Shown: positions 1 through 11,308 of the stretch, one piece after another
How the letters are laid out: each line of letters opens with the position of its first letter
How positions within the stretch are numbered: the stretch's first letter is position 1
NCBI GenBank assembly: GCA_021292105.1
Contig: CM037862.1
Coordinates: 31,713,245 to 31,777,244, forward strand
DNA length: 64,000 nt
Source of the DNA: Anadara kagoshimensis
Taxonomy: Eukaryota > Mollusca > Bivalvia > Arcoida > Arcidae
Direction: 5' to 3'
Program-made: the position numbers and the translations under genes
The notes under the pieces: model-generated
What the model was told of the DNA's origin: nothing
Seen by the model: only the letters and a program-made list of their open reading frames with translations
The model's database searches: none

Positions 1-2199
1 TAGAGCAGAATTGAACCTCAGATGTTTATAACATTTTTTGTAAGGAATTCCATCTTCTTCAACACAATACACCAAAATTACAATTCATTTGCTTTTTATA
101 ATCTTTCAGAGAAATGTCTGGAACTTGTAAGTTTTAACAAAAGACAACATTAGGTCATTAATTTGTTTTATCTATTTCACTATCCATTTAGTTTTTTCCC
201 CACTATATTTGGAACTAGTGGTTCATGAGTTTTTAGTATTTTAGAACATTTTTATGGTAATCAACAGTGAAAAGTTCATATAGACAGATTCATGCAGCAC
301 CTATTTCTAAGACCTAACACTGTCATAAATGACAGAATTTGCAATTCAGAATTTAAAACTGGCCAACAACTTTTTAACCTTAAGAAGATTGTTTAGCTTT
401 TCAATTTCTTAATTTGTTACTGTGCATATTTTTTTAAAAATTAATGAATAGATCAGCTCAATGATATTATGAATCAATGCTTTTTTAATAAGATGCACTA
501 TATTATATCTTGATATCTTTTGGAAAATTTTAATATTATTTACCTTGGTTAATTTTAACATCAAATTTATATCGGTCACCAAGTTTTAAAAGTACATAGA
601 CCTGGTCCCATGTACTCAGTCCAGCTTGTTTCATGTATTGCCATTTACTGAGGTCTCTTGTTACTACAGTTTCCTTCACCATCCATAAAATGACTACCAA
701 GATATACCGGTAAATGAAATGTGACTGTGACTAGGAAAATGGGTCCAGTTGCACTCTGACGTCAAACTGAGAAAACTGGACAGATAGTTTGACGTCACGA
801 AATTGTGCACCTTGCATTGAAATTTATGATGGAGTTCATGCAAACACAAATTTATCAAGCAATCAAAAGAGCGCATTTATTGAACTGGTGCTTCATGTGT
901 ATTTGTGTTTAACTGTACATTTTCAAAATTATAATCAATCTACATTTATAAAATAATGAATATGCACACACATTTTATTTAAAATGTTAGATTGACCTGA
1001 CCTGCAAACAAACTCGATTTGCCGTTTTCAGACGATCTTCAAGTGATTTTTGATGATTAAATACAATTATTCTGATTAAGCAATATGAGCATCATTGGTA
1101 TTGTTAGATGGCGGCATGATTCAAATAAATGTACAGGACCTGAGTTTCCCCTAGATTGAGTGATGAACACGATATATAATACCAGCTTAGATAAAATGTC
1201 TTCTATTACGTCCATACTATGCCGGTCAAAAATTAGACCTCCGATTGTATGTTTTGTCTATGCAGTCTATGGAAGTGATGCCGGTTCAAGTGATAGTTTC
1301 CACATTGTCGACATAATGAATTATCAAAGACATAAAATATTTATTTATTTATTTACTTAATGTGTTTAAAAATAGGTAGCTCAATGTTACTCTTATGTAT
1401 TGTGTGGTATTGTTGTTGTCAAATTTGAAATTGATTTACCAATTGATTAAAGTTCTGAAAATCCTATTTTCCCTCGTTCAATAATTAATTTTAAATCTAG
1501 GCAGTGAACAAAATAAATTCGTAACTTTCTTTGGATCCTCTCATCGTTTTCTGTACATCACTCCATATTAGATCTATACAATTTTCAGTCAAGATATAAC
1601 AAAATCATGCCTGGCCTACTCTACAAGCTTAAGGCATGTCGGTTCCAGCTTCTATCTATAGATATTGAATGAAATGAGATAAATATGTCGCTGTATTAAT
1701 AATTTAATTTACTTTTTCATTTTCAAAATAAAAATACTTTAAAGTATTAAATCACGGTTAGGTTTATTCAAAGCTAGTAACAACAATACTTATAGTTTTA
1801 AAAAGAAAAGAAAGAAAAGGTTTTTAACCACATATAATGTTACTTTTCATGGATGGTGTTTTCAAATCACAGCCATTGCTGATTTTTTTTAATTATAAAA
1901 AATTAAAAATAATCACTTGACATAAGTATTATATTGGAAATCCGAATTATATTAAATAAAATTGAGTTTTATATAGGCCTAGTTTCCTCTGGATGAGCTT
2001 GCGCTTCTAAACATCTTGATATGATTTAGCCTCTGACAAGAGTGGCTTGATATGATGCTTTTCTAAAAAGATAGAGATCCTATGCAAGAAAGCCCTGAGT
2101 GGCGAAAGCACGTGGCTGACAGTATCATAATTATGTGAATGTGGCTGCATTGTATTGCGCAGTCAGGGTGAGTGGAGAAATAGAGTCTACGCCTTTGGC
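1..2199. other. AT-rich intergenic or intronic DNA
   Basis: I see no supported gene here. Reading frames are at most about 66 codons and have no recognisable domains. The one notable structure is the paired CRE-like inverted repeat at 757-797, listed separately. Confidence 0.6.
757..797. promoter_or_regulatory. Inverted pair of CRE-like TGACGTCA sites
   Basis: TGACGTCAAACT at 757-768 and its exact reverse complement AGTTTGACGTCA at 786-797 are separated by 17 bases. Each half contains the palindromic octamer TGACGTCA, the established binding site of CREB/ATF bZIP dimers. No gene start can be tied to it, so a regulatory role is inference. The pair could also be the remnant of a small inverted-repeat element. 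Confidence 0.35.
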
Positions 2200-2392
2200 G
2201 TAAACTTACATTTTCACTTATATTAAGGCCGAAAGTTGGATGGTTAAAAAATCCGGAGTGCCCTGTTTAACCCCTGACCTTCAGTAAGAGAACAGACAAA
2301 CCTCACAGTTGGATCTGTCCCAAGTGGGATTCGGAGTAGGAGGCGCTGTGATCCGTATTTGTGCTCTAGACTACTCGGTTACGAGACCCGCG
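2200..2392 (-). mobile_element. tRNA-derived SINE (minus strand)
   Basis: On the minus strand the sequence begins near 2389 with GGTCTCGTAACCGAGTAGTC, which resembles a class II tRNA head with a pol III A box. A B-box-like ACTCCGAATCCC follows at 2326-2337. The body runs to an ATATAAGTGAAAATG-type segment near 2210-2225, and ATATAAGTGAAA also occurs near the 3' end of the SINE at 26821. It has diverged, and I could not identify target duplications. Confidence 0.6.
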
Positions 2393-4205
2393 GGTGAGTT
2401 ATAGGTGTCTAGGTTTCCACAAATTTATAATAATTAGTAGCCAAATTTCCAAAATTGGTGAAAATATAGTCCTTTTTAAAGTATTTTTTCACAAATTTGA
2501 TAAAATAGGTTACTTTTTGAAAGAATTCCTTAGAAATTAGTAGCCAATGGTGATTTTGGCTACCAGGAATGGAAACATAGGGTGTATATGTCCCGGACAT
2601 GATTTTACAGGGACAAACAGATTTGGTGGATAATTTTATCCGGGTAAAATGTGTCCGGGGCTATATAATTTCATAGTAAAATCTGATCGGTGGAATAAAT
2701 ATCATGTCCTATTCTGTAAAATATTATCCATGGACAATATTTATCTATAAAATATTGTTATTATACATATCCCCTCAAACTAGCCTCAAACTAGTTTGCG
2801 GGGGAAATCTATGCATATTTGTTAATTAATTCGGATTGCTGAGGGTATTTCAACTTCACTACAAACACACCACTGGGATTTACTTCTGAACCCATCCATC
2901 AGTAGTCCCAATATGTTTGTCTTTCCTTGACTTATTTTCTATATTTATTATTTTATTGCTTGGTTCCAGCGGCTGTGTTGTTCATATTTTTATTCTCTGA
3001 TGACCTTTGACCCCTAATCATGTGACTTATTGATACCATTGCGTATTTTCAAAACTACGTCTTGATCTTTCATATGATTTATTAGAAATAAAAAATAATT
3101 AAAACATATTTATCTACAATATAGTATTGGTAGCACTGAGAAAGTCACCATTTTTTATTACAAAAACGCACTGCTGGTTATGGAACATTAATTCATACCC
3201 AGCTAATTTCTTGAGTATTTTTTTAAAAAATTTTCGTTTATGGACAAATTAATTGTACCCCCCTCCGTACATTAGTGTTGAACCTATTTTGTAATCTATC
3301 TAATTCAAAACATTAGGTTATTTTTGTGTTAAAATTCCAAATTTTGTTTTTCCCCTCCTTTTCATGTTAGCGAAGTGGAGTGGCATAGTGGTATTTTATG
3401 GCGCTTTCATGCATTTGAAACATACAAAACAAAACAAATTTGATAGCATTTTCGTTTTTGTTGTAAATGCATAAGAAGTTTCTTTGAAAAAATATCCAGA
3501 TCTTGTAAAATTTAAAAAAAAAATATCTGTAAATGTTGTAATTTAAGTGATTTAGTTGACTTAAACATTTTTTTCTGTAAAAACACAAAATAATAACCTT
3601 CCATAACTTTAAGAATAATTGAGATATTCATCTCAAATTTTCAGGTTATGTTTCTTTAAATCTTGGTGCTTTCGAAAAATGAAAAAATCTGAAAATGCGA
3701 TTTTTGCGCATCTGGACCCATTTTCCAAGTCAGGATCACAAATAATCTCAAAGAATAATTAGGGTATCAGACAAGCTATATTAAAGGTAAAGAATATCTT
3801 TAAGTTATAAAAAAATAATTTCCATTTCCTCAATGGAACTTCATGTTAAAATAAATACCATGGAATCAGCTTGTTTTACTATCTAAATTAAATTGCCACA
3901 ACATATAGCAGTAAATTAAGCCAATACTTTTTTCTCTTAAATATTTCAATCTTGTAAATTAAATTTGCTGTAGTGATATCAAATATTAGATATTTGATAT
4001 GACTGATTTATTTATGAGAAGTCAGATTTTAAATCTCAGTATAAAGTCTTACAGTGTTCTGTGTACAATCAAGAAGAGGGGTGGAGTAATGGTGTTTTAT
4101 GCCTCCGTCAAGAATCTTTCACTTGGGTCTAGATGGTCGGTTCTTGCATTGTGGTGAGTGCCTAAGAAAAACTGATGAACTTTTTCACACTAGCATCTGC
4201 TAGAT
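2393..4205. other. AT-rich non-coding DNA
   Basis: No gene is supported. The stretch contains short direct and inverted echoes such as ATTAGTAGCCAA at about 2435 and 2540, poly-A/T tracts and reading frames below 75 codons without recognisable motifs. Confidence 0.6.
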
Positions 4206-4732
4206 CACGGGGGACAATCACGTGACTGATGTTGATCACGGTTCTAGTTGAAAACACTCGTTCCGACGGTAAGTTGACCTTAGGTTTGCATGATAGTGCA
4301 TGAATTTGACAATAAAATGTAGCCTACGGAAGATGTATATGTGCATTAAGTTTCCTTGCTAAATGACAACATACAAATCCCCGTAGTTTCTGCAAACATT
4401 TCGACAATGTTTTGCTCAAGTTAGATATTCAGGTTGATCACGCTTTCACTTTTATGCTGTCGCTAATTTAAATTCATAAATCAACAAAATTAGGGCATTT
4501 TACACACAGATTTTCAGTATCCACTAGATATTTATTACATCAGAATATGTAGCCTATGTTCATGCAAGTAGACACCGTACTTTGTCTATATTTGTCAAAT
4601 TACGAAAATTGATCACACTTTTACGCTTACACGAATCAAAACTGTAATGGATTAGAAAGGTCAACTTACCGTCGAAGCTAGTGTTTTAAACTGGAAGCAT
4701 GATCAACATAAGTCACGTGATTGTCCCCCATG
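4206..4732. mobile_element. Non-autonomous element with about 76-bp terminal inverted repeats
   Basis: The arm at 4206-4281 starts CACGGGGGACAATCACGTGA. The arm at 4657-4732 is its imperfect reverse complement, starting CATGGGGGACAATCACGTGA when read from the right end. Both arms share ACGGTAAGTTGACCT at the inner end. The 375-bp interior has no coding capacity. The size and structure fit a MITE, but the superfamily is undetermined because I see no clear target-site duplication. Confidence 0.65.
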
Positions 4733-4938
4733 TAGTTTAGGATATGAACCTATGTGGTAAGAGGGGCTGTGATCTATAAGCGTTGCTTCGACCAAGTAGC
4801 AATTTAAGCATTCAAACTTACAAGGACTTGGATGTTTTCTTATTCTGAATTTGTACATGCAATTAGCACCATGTCCCAAACAGTTGAATAGCAAACCACT
4901 AACACTACTACAAAGACCAACAGGTAGGACCCATTTTG

Positions 4939-5037
4939 ATCTATAATATATAAACATGTAGTGGGAGATTTGATCCAACCTGTAATAGATCTATAATATA
5001 TATACATGTAGTGGGAGATTTGATCCAACCTGTAATA
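4939..5037. repeat. 50-bp tandem repeat, block 1
   Basis: Two copies of a unit of about 50 bp contain ATGTAGTGGGAGATTTGATC followed by CAACCTGTAATAGATC. The same unit recurs at 5962-6258 and 7114-7205, so the three blocks look like one array split by two insertions. Confidence 0.8.
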
Positions 5038-5961
5038 TTTACAATAGAAAAATAACTTCTACGTTGAACCCAGTTTGATTTCTTTTTTCATGATTCGCAT
5101 AAACATCGATTTTTCACATCGCGCATGAATACCAATACTCACGAGTCGAATACCAATCTGCAAGTCCAGATGTCGAGCACTCTATCGTCTATTAAGTCTG
5201 TTTTTTTTAACAAGCTCTACCTTCAGTAACTGTAACTTGACCATTAATATGAATATGTAATTTTTTTGTCATTGACTGAAAATAAAATTTGTTTGAAATA
5301 TTATCCAAGATTGATGACCTATTTTGTTTCTTCCAGACATGACGTCAAATGGGCGGGGCTTAATGTTTCTGAACAGCTGTTCCATGTCCAAATCACGTCC
5401 GCCGTTAAAAATTCTTTTTCAAAACATTGGGATTTATTTCATTCAACGGAATTTGCAATTTTGCTCTCGTAAAGAAAGAATAAATTGTAAATATAAGAAT
5501 TGACTGTCATTTTTTCTTAACAAGCTCTATCTTCAGTAACTGTAACTTGACCATTAATATGAATATGTAATTTTTTGTCATTGACTGAAATAAAATTTGT
5601 TTGAAATATTATCCAAGATTGATGACCTATTTTGTTTCTTCCAGACATGACGTCAAATGGGCGGGGCTTAATGTTTCTGAACAGCTGTTCCATGTCCAAA
5701 TCACGTCCGCCGTTAAAAATTCTTTTTCAAAACATTGGGATTTATTTCATTCAACGGAATTTGCAATTTTGCTCTCGTAAAGAAAGAATAAATTGTAAAT
5801 ATAAGAATTGACTGTCATTTTTTCCTGGTTCATCAAGTAATGAACCAGATTTTAAAACTAGCAAATCTAAAATGAACTGCTTTGCAGTTCATCAGATTTG
5901 CTAGTTTTAAAATCTGGTTCATTACTTGATGAACCAGGAAAAAATGACAGTCAATTCTTAA
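5038..5961. repeat. Insertion carrying a tandem duplication of about 309 bp and a terminal hairpin
   Basis: This block interrupts the 50-bp array. Its main part is two nearly identical direct copies, 5207-5516 and 5517-5824. Each contains CATGACGTCAAATGGGCGGG and ends in GAATTGACTGTCATTTTTT. The second copy runs straight into a perfect long hairpin (5802-5960). Short frames here are open in both copies only because the copies are the same sequence, and they match no known protein. Confidence 0.75.
5802..5960. repeat. Long perfect inverted repeat (67-bp arms)
   Basis: The arms at 5802-5868 and 5894-5960 are exact reverse complements. The 25-base centre contains a further 8-bp stem, TGAACTGC / GCAGTTCA. 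The left arm includes the end of the duplicated 309-bp unit. Perfect identity implies recent formation, gene conversion or a fold-back element end. Confidence 0.9.
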
Positions 5962-6258
5962 ATAGATCTATAATATATGTACATGTAGTGGGAGATTTGA
6001 TCCAACCTGTAATAGATCTATAATATATAACATGTAGTGGGAGATTTGATCCAACCTGTAATAGATGTAGTGGGAGATTTGATCCAACCTGTAATAGATC
6101 TATAATATATATACATGTAGTGGGAGATTTGATCCAACCTGTAATAGATGTAGTGGGAGATTTGATCCAACCTGTAATAGATCTATAATATATAAACATG
6201 TAGTGGGAGATTTGATCCAACCTGTAATACATCTATAATATATATACATGTAGTGGGA
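5962..6258. repeat. 50-bp tandem repeat, block 2
   Basis: About six or seven units alternate between a full 50-bp form and a short 33-bp form lacking the TCTATAATATATATACA segment. The array is interrupted on its right by a non-LTR retrotransposon whose insertion duplicated AGTGGGA (6252-6258 and 7114-7120). Confidence 0.85.
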
Positions 6259-7113
6259 TAATGCACCAGACCACAACAGGTAGGAAAACTGGAATACAGT
6301 GGACCTTTACCAAGCAGATGGAAGACCTTGACTTTGCAGATGACATAAGTCTTATCTCCCACAGACACCAAGATGCCCAAGAAAAGTTAAGCCATCTTGC
6401 AGAAGAAGCAATGAAGACTGGCCTCCAAATCAACATCAGAAAGACCAAAGTCATGAGGGTAAACAACCAAACAGAAGACCCAGTGCAGCTACACCAAGAG
6501 AACATCAAGGAAGCTGACAAGTTTGTTTACCTGGGCATTGTCATCAGTAAAGATGGGGTACAGATGAAGACATAAAGTGCCGCACCAACAAAGCCAGATT
6601 CACTTTCAACTCCCCTAGACCAATCTGGAGATCAACAGCCCTAGATCCAGATCTTCAACACCAACGTCAAGTCCATCCTACTATACGGTTCAGAAACCTG
6701 GAGGGTAACCAAGAGCAATGCCCACAAACTCCAGACATTTATCAAAAGTTGCCTCAGGAACATCCTTAACATTAGATGGCCTGAAGTTGTCTCAAACAAA
6801 CAACTATGGGACAGGACCAGACACACTCCAACCAAGTCTTAGATCAGGAAACGAAAGTGTGGATGGAATGGCCACACACTCGGCATGCCTGCATCAAATG
6901 CCACCAGGCAGGCTCTTGACTGGAACCCTCAAGGGAAGAGGAAGAGAGGCAAGCCTAAACAGACTTGGTGCAGGAGTACAGACACAGGGGCACAAACAGC
7001 TGGAAAGACCTGGGCTGAACTGAAGAAAATAGCCCAGAACCGTGTCAGTTGGAGAGGTGTTGTTGCGGTCCTTTGTTCTCCAGGGAATCAAGAGGAATAA
7101 GTCAAGTAAGTCA
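6259..7113 (+). pseudogene. Non-LTR (LINE) retrotransposon 3' fragment: C-terminal reverse transcriptase, frameshifted
   Basis: This is the 3' part of the ORF2-type protein of a non-LTR retrotransposon, which makes DNA from the element RNA at the nicked target. The frame at 6261-6575 carries the catalytic motif as LDFADDISLISH, followed by KTKVMRVN and FVYLGIVISKDG, the usual spacing after the F/YADD box. The frame then shifts: DEDIKCRTNKARFTFN follows 6566, and later ILLYGSETWRVTKSNAHKLQ appears in another frame (about 6675-6735). The last frame, to the stop at 7098-7100, has WNPQGKRKRGKPKQTW and ends in the basic tail typical of this group. The endonuclease and early RT motifs are missing, so it is 5'-truncated. 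A GTCAAGTA-type short-repeat tail (7099-7113) and the AGTGGGA target duplication mark the insertion. The clade was not assigned. Confidence 0.85.
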
Positions 7114-7147
7114 AGTGGGAGATTTGATCCAACCTGTAATACATCAT

Positions 7148-7191
<44 letters not shown>

Positions 7192-7205
7192 CATACATGT
7201 AGTGG
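7114..7205. repeat. 50-bp repeat block 3 with an (AT)n microsatellite
   Basis: The right part of the array resumes with GTGGGAGATTTGATCCAACC. The TATA-rich part of the unit has expanded into about 17 AT dinucleotides (7150-7185), followed by ACACATACATACATGTAGTG. Confidence 0.85.
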
Positions 7206-7704
7206 GAGGTTTTATATTTATATTTATGAAAAAATAAAATGACAATTTTCAATCACAGATCTATCAACAGTTCAAACTACTATCATAAAAGAATAAAAAA
7301 TAAAATCTAAAACATATATGTACTGACAGAACCATGTGAAACATGTCACCAGTCATTATAATTCACCTGGTAATTCACAAGGAATTTAAAGATAGTAATT
7401 TAACTTTTAAAGGTCTTAAAACCATTTTGTAACATGCGTTTTATGACTTGTTTTATGTATTATTTTTCTTTGATTTGAGTTGATTTATGACAAGTTTTTT
7501 CACTCTTAATTTACGTATCAGAACAACTGTTTGTACAACAGGAAAAATAACATTGTTTTGAAATCTAAGATAAACCATTCATTTTGAAATTAAAAATCTT
7601 GCAAAATGTCTTTAAAAAACTGAGATTTTGTTTCACTCCTTACAAATGATTAACAATGTACCTCATAAAAATACTTGTTTTCTTTTTTAAATCTAAGATA
7701 ATAT
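7206..7704. other. AT-rich DNA without recognisable features
   Basis: I see no open frame of note and no repeat shared with the rest of the window. Confidence 0.5.
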
Positions 7705-7890
7705 AAGCTGTCAGGTGTAGCTAGCTAAACAGGAGTTGCTTACCCTTCTGGAGCACCCGGCCTCACTTCCCTGGTGGAAGTTCACATGTCTAACCTAACT
7801 TGTCAGTTCCAAAGTTTTTACTTTGCTTCTGGATTGCGATTAGGACATGGATTAGTATGTTTGTTTTTTGATTACATGGTTTGTAAGTGT
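7705..7890 (+). mobile_element. Truncated 3' end of a Penelope-like retroelement
   Basis: This 185-bp stretch is about 85-90% identical by eye to the reverse complement of 41935-42115, which lies directly downstream of the Penelope-like ORF on the minus strand. Shared landmarks are GTAGCTAGCTAAACAGGAG, CTTCCCTGGTGGAAGTTCA and GACATGGATTAGTATGTTTG. No coding part precedes it, so it looks like a 5'-truncated insertion. Confidence 0.6.
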
Positions 7891-8544
7891 CCAGTCTGGA
7901 TCAGAATGATACAGGGTCAGTAGAAAAGATACTGGGTGAGGCGTCAGGCGCTATTGAAAAAAAGGAGAAAAATAAGTATTGCTGATGTCGATGAAAGAAG
8001 TTTACAAAATTATCTGACTGCAATAAAATACTACAGGTAAATTAAATGAATACTAAAGTCAAGCATAGTAAAGGAGTCTAGCAGTCTTTTCGCTGGCTTT
8101 CAATATCTCATACTGATACTTTCATGCATTCTAAATCAATATCTTCAGCAGAAGGTTTTGCAAACCGTTTATTTACGGTCATCATTTTGGTTGACGTTTA
8201 GGCTAGTGACAGGGGACATAACTCTAACCCATCTAACCCGGTATGAGATTCACAGACCCAGTATTTTTGTGTGTGCCGTTATGTATGGAATTATACTGGG
8301 TTGGTCATGTGATTCAATTTAGCCAATCACTTTCATAGAATTTAGTCAGAGGTAGGGTAAACTATCATATATAAATAACTATAGGTATCTTAATTTCTAT
8401 TTAGATTCAAAAAAAACAATTTAAAAATATTTCATTTAATTTTACTGTTAACAGTTTGATTTGATTCTGGATTTAAATATCTGCCTTTAGTCAAGTAAGG
8501 ACTCATTTTTCTTATTCCACAACCATTTAATGGAATCTAGGAAA
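7891..8544. other. Unannotated AT-rich DNA
   Basis: No gene or clear repeat was seen. A slightly GC-richer patch at 7880-7960 (GGATCAGAATGATACAGGGT) has no extended frame. Confidence 0.5.
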
Positions 8545-8735
8545 TATTTCTTTATTGTGTAAACAAACCCATGCCATAATGTTGTGTGTTGTAATTGAGA
8601 TCTAATCTACTCTCTTGACTTTGTATTAAAACTTTTTAATATCCCCATCAATTTCGCTATGTAAATTATTTTAGCGCCATTTTTCTAACTTTAGTGGCGA
8701 TACCAAAAACAAGAGTGAGAGAGTCACTGTTTTGT
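8545..8735. repeat. Dispersed repeat, copy 1
   Basis: This sequence matches the reverse complement of 40685-40870 at roughly 75% by eye. Shared blocks are TCTAATCTACTCTCT, TTATTTTAGCGCCATTTT and GGCGATACCAAAAACA. It is a dispersed repeat of unknown class with no coding capacity. Confidence 0.55.
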
Positions 8736-10858
8736 TGTTGGGATGAAACCCAAAATGCTGCCAAACCGTAAACTTATAGGTCACGGGAGGATCAACGATC
8801 TCAACAATAACATTGTCCCCGGTAATATCTATGCCGGTTGCCATTTTTAAACAACATGTCTAATATATATCTTGAGGTGAAATAAAATGCATTCTGATTG
8901 GTTATATCGATAAAAAGACTATGCAATGCTGTCAGAATTGGTCAGTCAGTGAGACTGTTTAAGCACTTTGGTAATACAGGGATTTTTGAAAAATTAAAAC
9001 GGAAAAGAATCGAACGGAAATCCGGTAACAATGATTTGAAAAATGAATCGAGGGGTCTGAATTGCAGTTCACTATAATCGTCATTAATCATTTCACTCCT
9101 ACTGTAATGCCATAATGAACTGAAGTTGACAAGTGTGTACATTATATATCTGTAAATAAATAACAAAATATACAATAAAATGACTCTGTAATTAAAAATA
9201 TAATTACAAATGGAACAATTCGTTACTAGTTTTACTTGAATGCTTAAAAACTCAAAAACCAAATGTTCACAAAGTTCTCTAACCTTAATGAAACAAATAA
9301 GGTCAAGAAAACATTGCATCAAACACAAATATAGGGTATCTACATTTTGAAACCGTCTCTATAACTAATTATAATAACAAGAGTTTACAGACAATAGTTA
9401 AGAAGATTTGTTTTACATTTAAAAAAGGAAAACAAAACAAAGATCTTATCTGGAAAGTGAATACAGACACCAGGCCCTAAAAACAAAAACAGACATAATG
9501 TTTGAATTAATAGACTTTAATCATCAGAATGGGAAGTGGTTCGGTACATGACATTTATCATGATAGTATTCGTTGGCGCCTACCATACCTTTTTAAGGCT
9601 GTTAAAACTATATCTCTTTACTGAGAAACCCTGTTATCATTTGACATCAAACTTAAGTTAATCACAGTAATCATCATAATTAAATTTGTTGGACAGTCTT
9701 CAGACAGAAAAATAGCAGATATTAGTAGTCATGTTATAAAAACTAAGTCAGTATTATATTTATAAGTCTTTACAGGGCATTGTTTGTTACTCTGTCTCAA
9801 AAACACTCAATATTGAAAATATTACCAATGGTTAAACAAAAATCTGTGACTCAAGAGAATTTGAAACAAAAACATATACTGATCACTAGAATAATTGAAA
9901 TGTGTGGCAAAGTGATTAGATCCTCTCTCTTGAGACTCATGGGTTGTCAGACTCTTAAAGTCCCTGCCAGGCTGATGCATTTATATATTTTTAAGTGGGG
10001 CCTTTAATTTCTCAGCACTCTATTTCACTTAGCTGATAAAAGAATGATATGTTAGCTGTTTTGCAAAACGTTTTTTTCCACTTTGCATCGATCAAGAAAC
10101 AATGAAAACCAAATATCATTATATGGAAATTTATTTGAAAAAAGTGCATCAACTTCCGCACACTGAATTTTGAAAGTGAATTCCTGTATCAAGACTTTTG
10201 GAAAACTACAATACATGTACTTTCAAGTTTAAACGTTAGCTTTATGGGAAATCAATAATATAAATTGTCAATCTCGGCATGCTACAAGGTTAAATTTAGA
10301 TTTGTAAAACTTGTCAGAAATGGATTGGCTGAATCTAACCTTTCAACCATTCTTACATGGTAAATGTGATAAGACACAGATGAGCAGTTATCTTAAAACT
10401 GTGGGTGAACTTGTGGTTCAAATGTTGTGGGTTTGAGACATAGCTAGGGTTCCTGGTATGTCCTTCAACAAGTCATTTCATTTCATTTTGTTTTTGTTAA
10501 CCAAGCTCCTAAAGAAATGTATATTATCAGACATGTACAATGTAACATGGAGGTGTCCTGTGGATTCAGTTATCTCATGTTATAGTAAAACACCAGTCTG
10601 AAGAGGACATGTTCAGATAGGGACTTTAATTCTTAAGTGGATTGTAAATTAGTAGTGGGTCATAAAATATATCTAGCTGGTGTGAACTACCTTAACCTTA
10701 AAAACAATTCATGCAATGTTTTAATCAAGGAAATCATTCAAATATAAGCTTTTTTCACTGATGATCCTGGCCTTGATAACAGTTTTCCCCCTGAAGTTTA
10801 CATATCACATATATATACACCGGTAACAATAAACAATAACTGTTTATTCAAATGAGAA
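8736..10858. other. AT-rich non-coding DNA
   Basis: Frames at 8942-9328 (minus) and 9780-10007 (plus) reach 128 and 75 codons but show no domain, no compositional change and no neighbouring exon signals. I treat them as chance open frames. Confidence 0.5.
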
Positions 10859-10930
10859 TTTATTTATTGACAGTTTACTGATAAATTCAAACAGTGCAGG
10901 TGTTGAAGGTACAATGGCCGATAGCACCAT

Positions 10931-11308
10931 CTAGACTTCACCCTCTTTATCACTATCTTCTTCAGAATTCATATCCTCAATTAGGACACTATAAGATGAC
11001 AATTTATCATAATTTTCTTTTTTCATCATTTAACAATAGAAATGATGAATTACTGATTACGGGATAAAGGATTAAAAGCAACATTCTATTACATCACACT
11101 TCTTTAACGTAATCAACTTATTATTGATTATTCACGCTATAATCATCAATTACAATTTTTTTTAAATATCATTTTTGCTAAAAGGCGCAGGATGCAATTG
11201 CCATCGTTATGTCACATAAAAGAGACAATTATACTGTATCCGGTTACCTGGTCCTGTGCCAACTCGAGCAATGATTTGTCGCCAATTGTGTTATAAAAAC
11301 AGAAATAG
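10931..11308 (-). CDS. Candidate last two exons of an unidentified host gene (minus strand)
   Basis: Two coding-like patches lie on the minus strand. The upstream one, 11308 down to 11248, follows a TATAG acceptor, reads NTIGDKSLLELAQDQ in one frame and ends at a CAG|GTAACC donor. The downstream one ends at the TAG at 10931-10933 and reads DMNSEEDSDKEGEV, an acidic C-terminus. With an acceptor after GAG at 10976 the two join in phase. AATAAA signals follow the stop on this strand (10859-10864 and 10843-10848), at a normal 3'UTR distance. I do not recognise the protein and found no convincing upstream exons, so the model rests only on splice-like signals, frame and the polyadenylation sites. 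Confidence 0.3.
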
